In this document: positions 1-3,672 of the stretch, in pieces
Numbering within the stretch: position 1 is the stretch's first letter
Layout: each line of letters opens with the position of its first letter
From: Jatrophihabitans sp.
GTDB taxonomy: Bacteria; Actinomycetota; Actinomycetes; Mycobacteriales; Jatrophihabitantaceae
DNA length: 5,335 nt
Assembly: GCA_025966255.1 (NCBI GenBank)
Contig: JAOPVG010000201.1
Span: forward strand, 1-5,335
Reading direction: 5' to 3'
Program-made: the position numbers and the translations under genes
Notes under the pieces: model-generated
Told to the model about the DNA's origin: nothing
Databases searched by the model: none
Seen by the model: only the letters and a program-made list of their open reading frames with translations

Positions 1-1157
1 ACGCTCTGGAGGCGAGCCGGGACGAGCTCGCCCGCCTATTCGCGGAGCAGGCTGCGCTGCGGCGCGTCGCGACGCTCGTTGCCCAGGGCATCAATGCGGT
101 CGAGATCTTCTCCGCGGTCGCTGAGGAGATCCGCCGACTGCTCGGCGCGGATGTCGCGGGCATCGGGCGCTTCGAGGCGGACGGAAGCTCGGTCGTGGTC
201 ATGGGCGGCAACGGCGAGGTCCCGGACAGCTTGCCGGTCGGCACGCGCGTGGAACTGCGGCACTACCTTCCCCCCGCGATGGTCTGGCGGACCGGCCGCT
301 CGGCCCAGGCCGACGAGGACGCGTGGAGCAGCGTGTCCGATCCCGCCGCCGAGGGCTTACGCCGGCTTGGCATCCGGTCGATGGCGGCGAGCCCGATCAT
401 CGTCGAGGGCGGCCTGTGGGGCGTCGTACTCGCGATGACGAAGCAAGGGCCCTTCGCCGACGGTGCCGCCGACCGCATGGCCGACTTCACCGAACTCGTC
501 GCCACCGCCGTCGGAAACGCCGAAAGCCGAGCCCAGCTGGCCGCGTCGCGGACTCGCATCGTCGCCGCCGCGGATGAGACCCGGCGGCGGATCGAACGGG
601 ACCTCCACGACGGGACCCAGCAGCGTCTCGTCTCGCTCGGCCTCGAACTGCGTGTCGCGCAGTCCACGGTTCCCGTCGAGTTCCGAGAACTCGAGACGGA
701 GATTGGACAGGTCGCGGACGAGCTCAACGGCGTGGTCGAGGATCTACGCGAGATCGCCCGGGGCATCCACCCGGCGATCCTGTCCGAAGGCGGGCTCGGG
801 CCGGCGCTGCGAACGCTCGGCCGCCGGGCGGCAATCGCGGTCGAACTCGATGTCGCCTCGATTGCCCGGCTCCCCGAGCCGATCGAGGTGGCGGCGTATT
901 ACGTGGTGTCGGAGGCGCTTACCAACGCGACGAAGCACGCCCACGCGTCGCTGGTACGGATCTCCCTCGAGAACCGCGACAACGGCCTTCACCTCGCGAT
1001 TCGCGACGACGGCGTAGGCGGCGCAGATCCGGCCGCCGGCTCTGGTCTGATCGGGCTCCGCGACCGGGCGGAGGCGTTGGGCGGCTCGATCGGCGTCAGC
1101 AGCCCCCCTGGCGAGGGGACGCTGGTCACCGTCCAGCTCCCACTACGGCTCAACTGA
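1..1157 (+). CDS. GAF-domain sensor histidine kinase, HisKA_3 class (C-terminal part, 5' end outside window)
   Basis: Predicted cytoplasmic two-component sensor kinase that autophosphorylates on histidine and passes the phosphate to a response regulator, usually of the NarL/LuxR type. The frame is open to the left edge (first full codon at base 3) and gives 384 residues before the TGA. Visible residues 1-14 look like the end of a helical linker from a preceding module. Residues 15-28 are the linker motif EQAALRRVATLVAQ, and a GAF domain follows to about residue 180 (ending VEGGLWGVVLA, then FTELVATAVGNAES). The dimerisation/phosphoacceptor region has the H-box RRRIERDLHDGTQQRL with the acceptor His at residue 202 (bases 606-608). 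The HATPase domain has an N-box (EALTNATKHAHA, Asn at bases 924-926), a G1 box (DDGVGG, about 1005-1022) and a G2 box (GSGLIGLRDRAEALGG, from 1038), then GEGT. No key residue is missing, so it should be active. No membrane segment is visible in the part present. The GAF unit is closely related to those in the protein at the right edge. No response regulator gene follows. Family assignment is very secure; the ligand is unknown. Confidence 0.95.
   Translation, partial: ALEASRDELARLFAEQAALRRVATLVAQGINAVEIFSAVAEEIRRLLGADVAGIGRFEADGSSVVVMGGNGEVPDSLPVGTRVELRHYLPPAMVWRTGRSAQADEDAWSSVSDPAAEGLRRLGIRSMAASPIIVEGGLWGVVLAMTKQGPFADGAADRMADFTELVATAVGNAESRAQLAASRTRIVAAADETRRRIERDLHDGTQQRLVSLGLELRVAQSTVPVEFRELETEIGQVADELNGVVEDLREIARGIHPAILSEGGLGPALRTLGRRAAIAVELDVASIARLPEPIEVAAYYVVSEALTNATKHAHASLVRISLENRDNGLHLAIRDDGVGGADPAAGSGLIGLRDRAEALGGSIGVSSPPGEGTLVTVQLPLRLN
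45..539 (+). repeat. Dispersed copy of the same GAF module in the left-edge kinase
   Basis: The segment starts with codons for EQAALRRVATLVAQ (45-86), continues IFSAVAEEI, and ends with VEGGLWGVV and FTELVATAVGN before the kinase H-box region. It shares block order and the linker with the units at 4132, 4633 and 5137. The two multi-GAF genes are therefore paralogues, or have exchanged modules, within 4 kb. Confidence 0.8.
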
Positions 1158-1160
1158 CAT

Positions 1161-1196
1161 CGACGCGCCAAGCCCGGGTGGCCGGCGCCGGCGTCG
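1161..1196. other. GC-rich inverted repeat / possible hairpin after the kinase gene
   Basis: Four bases after the kinase stop, CGACGC (1161-1166) is matched by GCGTCG (1191-1196). Inside this lies a perfect 12-base palindrome, GCCGGCGCCGGC (1181-1192). The transcript could fold here and act as a weak or factor-assisted terminator, but there is no T-run after it. In DNA this GC-rich, short palindromes also occur by chance. Apart from this and a few shorter inverted repeats, nothing else is recognisable in the 140-base spacer. Confidence 0.25.
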
Positions 1197-1297
1197 AATC
1201 ACCTGCCAGCCGGAACTGGGACCTCCCGTCAGCAGGCCGCGACGACGGGCGTTGGTGGTGATGCGGTGGCAAGGTCCGTCCCGCGACGCTGGTGCAC

Positions 1298-1828
1298 ATG
1301 TCGACAATGACCGAAGCACTGATTGTCAACGGCCTCGTGCTCGCCGCGGTGCTTCAGGCCGACCTCGGTTGGCATCGCACGATCGGCTGGTTCCGCCTGG
1401 CTCGTCCGGTGCTGCTCTCCGTGGTGATCGCTCCGCTGTTTCTGAAATCCGTCAGCGCCGGTGGCTACGGCCTCGCGCTCGAAATCGCCGGCACCGTAAT
1501 CGGGCTCGTTCTCGGCCTGGTCGCGACGGCGCTCATGATCGTCTACCGCAACCCGCGGACGGCCCGGCCGACCAGCGGGGCGGGGCGAAGTTACGCCGCC
1601 TTGTGGATCGTGGTGATCGGCGCACGCGTCGCGTTCACCTACGGCTCACTGCATTGGTTCAACCGCCCGCTCGGCACGTGGATGCTCGAGCACCGGGTCA
1701 CCAGCAACGCCATCACCGACGCGCTGGTCTTCATGGCGGTCGCAATGATGCTCGCCCGAACGGCCAACCTGTCCGGACGCGTGACCGGACTTGTCCGCCC
1801 GGTCGGCCGGCTGGCCCCCACGCTCTAG
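1298..1828 (+). CDS. Small multi-pass integral membrane protein of unknown function
   Basis: A 176-residue hydrophobic protein (from ATG 1298). Four to five membrane segments can be read: residues about 4-20, 36-53, 57-83, 99-117 and 136-155. A charged, Pro/Arg-rich loop (YRNPRTARPTSGAGRSY) lies between the third and fourth. There is no signal-peptide cleavage site, no catalytic motif and no metal-binding cluster. The layout (compact helices, a long third segment, a polar loop, then a Trp/Arg-containing fourth segment) recalls the small CcdC/DUF1453-like membrane proteins. I cannot confirm that by eye and assign no function. A stop at 1259-1261 limits the 5' end. GTG 1292, ATG 1298 and ATG 1307 are all possible starts; AAGG at 1271-1274 is too far upstream to decide between them. 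The gene runs the same way as the upstream kinase but is separated from it by 140 bases. It ends 9 bases from the stop of the convergent stress gene. Hydrophobic periodicity in this frame, and Arg-rich composition in the overlapping frames, support it as the real gene. Confidence 0.75.
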   Translation: MSTMTEALIVNGLVLAAVLQADLGWHRTIGWFRLARPVLLSVVIAPLFLKSVSAGGYGLALEIAGTVIGLVLGLVATALMIVYRNPRTARPTSGAGRSYAALWIVVIGARVAFTYGSLHWFNRPLGTWMLEHRVTSNAITDALVFMAVAMMLARTANLSGRVTGLVRPVGRLAPTL

Positions 1829-1865
1829 GGTGCTGGGTCAGGCGGCCAGGTTCAGTAGGCCAGCC
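1809..1865. terminator. Inverted repeat spanning the convergent gene ends (possible bidirectional terminator)
   Basis: GGCTGGCC (1809-1816) is matched by GGCCAGCC (1858-1865), and a shorter partner GGCCAG lies at 1844-1849. The repeat straddles the stops of the two convergent genes (TAG ending 1828, and the complement of TGA at 1838-1840). The genes are only 9 bases apart, so any terminator must lie within their coding ends. The 41-base loop and the absence of a T-run make this a weak candidate. Confidence 0.2.
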
Positions 1866-2338
1866 TGTTGGAGACCGCTTCGAGCGGCGTCGACATAGCC
1901 GTCGCGGGCGACGACGTCATAGCGCGTTGCCGCAAGGCTGCGCGCCGAGGCGAAGTCGCGGTTACCACGCGTCGCAGCGTGCTGCATGTACCCGAACAAG
2001 GCGCCCCAGGCCGCACCGATCACGGTGGCGACCACGAGCAAGGTGAACCATCCGCCAGTGGTGAAGATCGAGAGCAGCAAGCCCATGAGCAGGCCGAACC
2101 AGGCGCCGGCCGCTGCGCCGGCAATGGCTGCGCGACGCTTCGTGAGTCGGCCAGTCACCCGCTCCACGAGTCGCAGATCCGAGCCGATGATGTCGAGGTG
2201 CTCGACCGGGAAACCGTCGTCGGACAGCCGGTCGACCGCGCGCTGGGCGGCGGCGTAGTTGTCGTAGCTCGCGGCGGTGTTCCAGGCGGTGTAGGCGGGG
2301 TCGAGTCGGGGTTGGTAGGCGAACGGGGTGCTCGTCAT
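1838..2338 (-). CDS. General stress protein, GSP17M/YflT-like domain, membrane-associated
   Basis: A 166-residue protein of the family annotated as general stress protein (GSP17M-like; compare Bacillus YflT). Members are induced by general stress; their biochemical role is unknown. Residues about 19-66 form the conserved N-terminal alpha/beta domain (TAASYDNYAAAQRAVDRL, DGFPVEHLDIIGSDLR, then VTGRLTKRRAA). Two glycine/alanine-rich helices follow, about 70-92 and 97-118 (IAGAAAGAWFGLLMGLLL and VVATVIGAAWGALFGY). They are joined by a short TTGG turn and probably form a membrane hairpin with Gly-zipper faces. The C-terminal part (RDFASARSLAATRYDVV) is also typical of the family. The ATG at 2338 has an excellent Shine-Dalgarno sequence six bases upstream, which fixes the start. 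The frame continues open upstream as far as 3043, but that extension is only the antisense of the FIST gene. It is transcribed divergently from the FIST operon across a 169-base gap. Family assignment is secure; the function is not known. Confidence 0.93.
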   Translation of the reverse strand: MTSTPFAYQPRLDPAYTAWNTAASYDNYAAAQRAVDRLSDDGFPVEHLDIIGSDLRLVERVTGRLTKRRAAIAGAAAGAWFGLLMGLLLSIFTTGGWFTLLVVATVIGAAWGALFGYMQHAATRGNRDFASARSLAATRYDVVARDGYVDAARSGLQQAGLLNLAA

Positions 2339-2344
2339 GATGTG

Positions 2345-2351
2345 CCTCCTT
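2345..2351 (-). promoter_or_regulatory. Strong ribosome binding site of the stress-protein gene
   Basis: On the minus strand the sequence is AAGGAGG, followed by six bases (CACATC) and then ATG. This is a full match to the anti-Shine-Dalgarno core at near-ideal spacing. It decides the start at 2338 and predicts efficient translation, in contrast to the weak or absent sites at the plus-strand genes of the window. Confidence 0.9.
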
Positions 2352-2409
2352 GGCATTTGTTCGCTCCTACATCCTGACCATCCGTCCTGAGCGCGTGCCA
2401 TGTGTCGCC

Positions 2410-2439
2410 TGTGCGAGTCGTGAGCGCACACTGTGCGTT
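2410..2439. repeat. Cluster of three TGTGCG/CGCACA half-sites (candidate operator)
   Basis: TGTGCG (2410-2415), CGCACA (2425-2430) and TGTGCG (2432-2437) lie within 28 bases in the divergent intergenic region. The last two form a near-perfect palindrome around base 2431 (CGCACA-C-TGTGCG), with an outer A/T pair at 2423 and 2439. The two direct copies are 22 bases apart, about two helical turns. This is the pattern expected for a dimeric regulator. The regulator is unknown, and no known consensus is claimed. Confidence 0.4.
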
Positions 2440-2449
2440 GATAGCCTGG

Positions 2450-2478
2450 TTGGCAGGGTGGGAGCCGTCCGGTAGCGT
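2450..2478 (+). promoter_or_regulatory. Candidate sigma-70-type promoter for the FIST operon
   Basis: TTGGCA (2450-2455, five of six matches to TTGACA) and TAGCGT (2473-2478, keeping T-A-...-T of the -10 element as in many high-GC actinobacterial promoters) are separated by exactly 17 bases. Transcription would begin near 2485, giving a short leader of about 23 bases before the GTG at 2508. This is a pattern match only; a second start or another sigma factor cannot be excluded. Confidence 0.4.
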
Positions 2479-2489
2479 CGATATACCGG
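2469..2489. promoter_or_regulatory. Inverted repeat CCGGTA-N9-TACCGG over the putative -10 region (candidate operator)
   Basis: The arms CCGGTA (2469-2474) and TACCGG (2484-2489) are perfect 6-base complements with a 9-base spacer, about two helical turns from end to end. The repeat covers the candidate -10 element (2473-2478) and the expected transcription start. A dimeric repressor bound here would block the FIST operon. The location is suggestive; no regulator is identified. Confidence 0.4.
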
Positions 2490-2493
2490 GCTT

Positions 2494-2535
2494 TGGTTGG
2501 GGGTCGCGTGCGATCTGATCGCTGGTTGGGGGTCG
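2494..2535. repeat. 13-base direct repeats flanking a 13-base palindrome at the FIST start
   Basis: TGGTTGGGGGTCG occurs at 2494-2506 and again, identically, at 2523-2535. Between them sits GCGATCTGATCGC (2510-2522), a perfect palindrome around base 2516. The start codon used here (GTG 2508-2510) lies between the first repeat and the palindrome. The G-run of the first repeat sits where a ribosome binding site would be. The copies are 29 bases apart, so they are in different reading phases and do not encode a repeated peptide. Confidence 0.6.
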
Positions 2536-3671
2536 GGTTCGCCCGAGGAGTCCAGCCCGGCGCGGGGACCCGGGCGGCCGACAAGGCGCTCCTGCGTGGC
2601 GACGCAAAAGTGCTGATCGTCTTCTGCTCGCAATCCCACGATCTAGAGGCCCTGCTGCTGGAGATCCGGGCGCGGGCCGGCGACGTGCCGCTGATCGGGT
2701 GCACGACCGCCGGGGAGATCGCCGCTGAGGGCGCCAGCGACGCGAGCGTTGTTGTCACCGCCCTGGGCGGCGACGGGTTCGCCGTCGAGACAGCGGCCGC
2801 TACCGAGGCCTCCCGGAATATGCGCGACGCCGGAGCACACGTGGCCCGCTGCCTCCCGGACCGCGATGATCTGCCGCACCCGGCGCTTCTTCTCTTGACC
2901 GACGGCCTGGCTGGTGACCAGCAGGAGATCATCCGCGGCGCCCATGGCGTTCTCGGGGCGGCCGTGCCGCTCGTCGGTGGCTGCGCAGGCGACGACCTCA
3001 GGATGACAAAGACGTTCCAGCTCCACGGCGACCGCGTCCTCACCGACTCGGTCGTCGCGGCCGGGATCGCTTCTTCGGCGCCGCTCGGGATCGGCGTCCG
3101 TCACGGCTGGAGGCGAGTCGGCGAACCGATGCTCGTCACCGCCAGCGACGGCAGCCGCGTGTACACGCTCGATGACCGGCCGGCGCTCGACCTCTACCTC
3201 GGGCGCCTCGATATCGCGGAGCCGGATCACTGGGATCAGGAAGGGCTCGCGCGCGTGGCACTCACGCATCCGCTCGGGCTCGGCCGTCCGCGCGGCGAGG
3301 AACAGGTGCGCTCCATCAGCGGCGGCGACCTCGTGGAGCGGTCTCTGTCGTGCATCGGCGAGGTCCCGCAGGGCGCAATCGTCTCGATCATGGAAGGCGA
3401 CGCGCAATCGGTGTTGGAGGCGACCGACGCCGCATGCGGTGACTCCCTCGCCGCACTCGGCGGACACCCGCCGTTGGGGATGATTGCGTTCGACTGCGTC
3501 GCCAGGCGCAGCATCCTCGGAGATGCGGGGATACGAGCCGAGGTGGACCGGCTTGCCGCGAGCGCGCCGGGGACACCGATTGCCGGTTTGTACACCTATG
3601 GCGAGATCGCGCGCACGCGCGGCGTACGCGGCTTCCACAACCAAACCCTGGTTGTTCTCTCGGTCGCCTGA
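2508..3671 (+). CDS. FIST-domain signal transduction protein (FIST_N + FIST_C)
   Basis: A 387-residue cytoplasmic protein with both FIST halves, the usual full length for the family. FIST domains are proposed small-ligand sensors (amino acids have been suggested) that feed kinases, chemoreceptors or cyclic-dinucleotide enzymes. FIST_N begins with WLGVGFA (residues 6-12), then VLIVFCSQSHDLEALL (35-50), PLIGCTTAGEI (61-71), LLLLTDGLAGDQQE and VPLVGGCAGDD. FIST_C covers the second half: HPLGLGRPRGEEQVRSI, FDCVARR (328-334) and the terminal signature GLYTYGEIARTRGVRGFHNQ (from residue 360), then TLVVLSVA at the C-terminus. No membrane segment or output domain is present, so it must act through a partner. 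GTG 2508 is chosen because it leaves a natural N-terminus just before the first strand and has a G-run (2499-2503) in ribosome-binding position. TTG 2493 and TTG 2526 are alternatives. The next gene starts one base after its TGA, so the two are co-transcribed and probably translationally coupled. The family call is very secure; the ligand is unknown. Confidence 0.93.
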   Translation: MRSDRWLGVGFARGVQPGAGTRAADKALLRGDAKVLIVFCSQSHDLEALLLEIRARAGDVPLIGCTTAGEIAAEGASDASVVVTALGGDGFAVETAAATEASRNMRDAGAHVARCLPDRDDLPHPALLLLTDGLAGDQQEIIRGAHGVLGAAVPLVGGCAGDDLRMTKTFQLHGDRVLTDSVVAAGIASSAPLGIGVRHGWRRVGEPMLVTASDGSRVYTLDDRPALDLYLGRLDIAEPDHWDQEGLARVALTHPLGLGRPRGEEQVRSISGGDLVERSLSCIGEVPQGAIVSIMEGDAQSVLEATDAACGDSLAALGGHPPLGMIAFDCVARRSILGDAGIRAEVDRLAASAPGTPIAGLYTYGEIARTRGVRGFHNQTLVVLSVA

Positions 3672-3672
3672 C

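Noticed and set aside
1202..1236. Small inverted repeats (CCTGC/GCAGG and CCAG/CTGG) between the kinase and the membrane protein
   Set aside because: Arms of four to five bases are expected by chance at this G+C content, and there is no T-run to suggest a terminator.
1252..2046. 264-codon plus-strand open frame starting at TTG
   Set aside because: It overlaps the membrane protein gene in another phase and runs into the antisense of the stress gene. Its product is Arg/Pro/His-rich low-complexity sequence, typical of a shadow frame in high-GC DNA.
2372..2390. Short direct repeat TCCTGA (2372-2377 and 2385-2390) upstream of the stress gene
   Set aside because: Only six bases long and not aligned with a convincing -35/-10 pair on the minus strand, so chance is the simplest explanation.
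2339..3043. Upstream extension of the stress-protein frame on the minus strand (401 codons in total)
   Set aside because: The extension is antisense to the FIST gene and has Arg/Ser/Pro-rich composition. The true start at 2338 has a perfect ribosome binding site and begins where the family begins.
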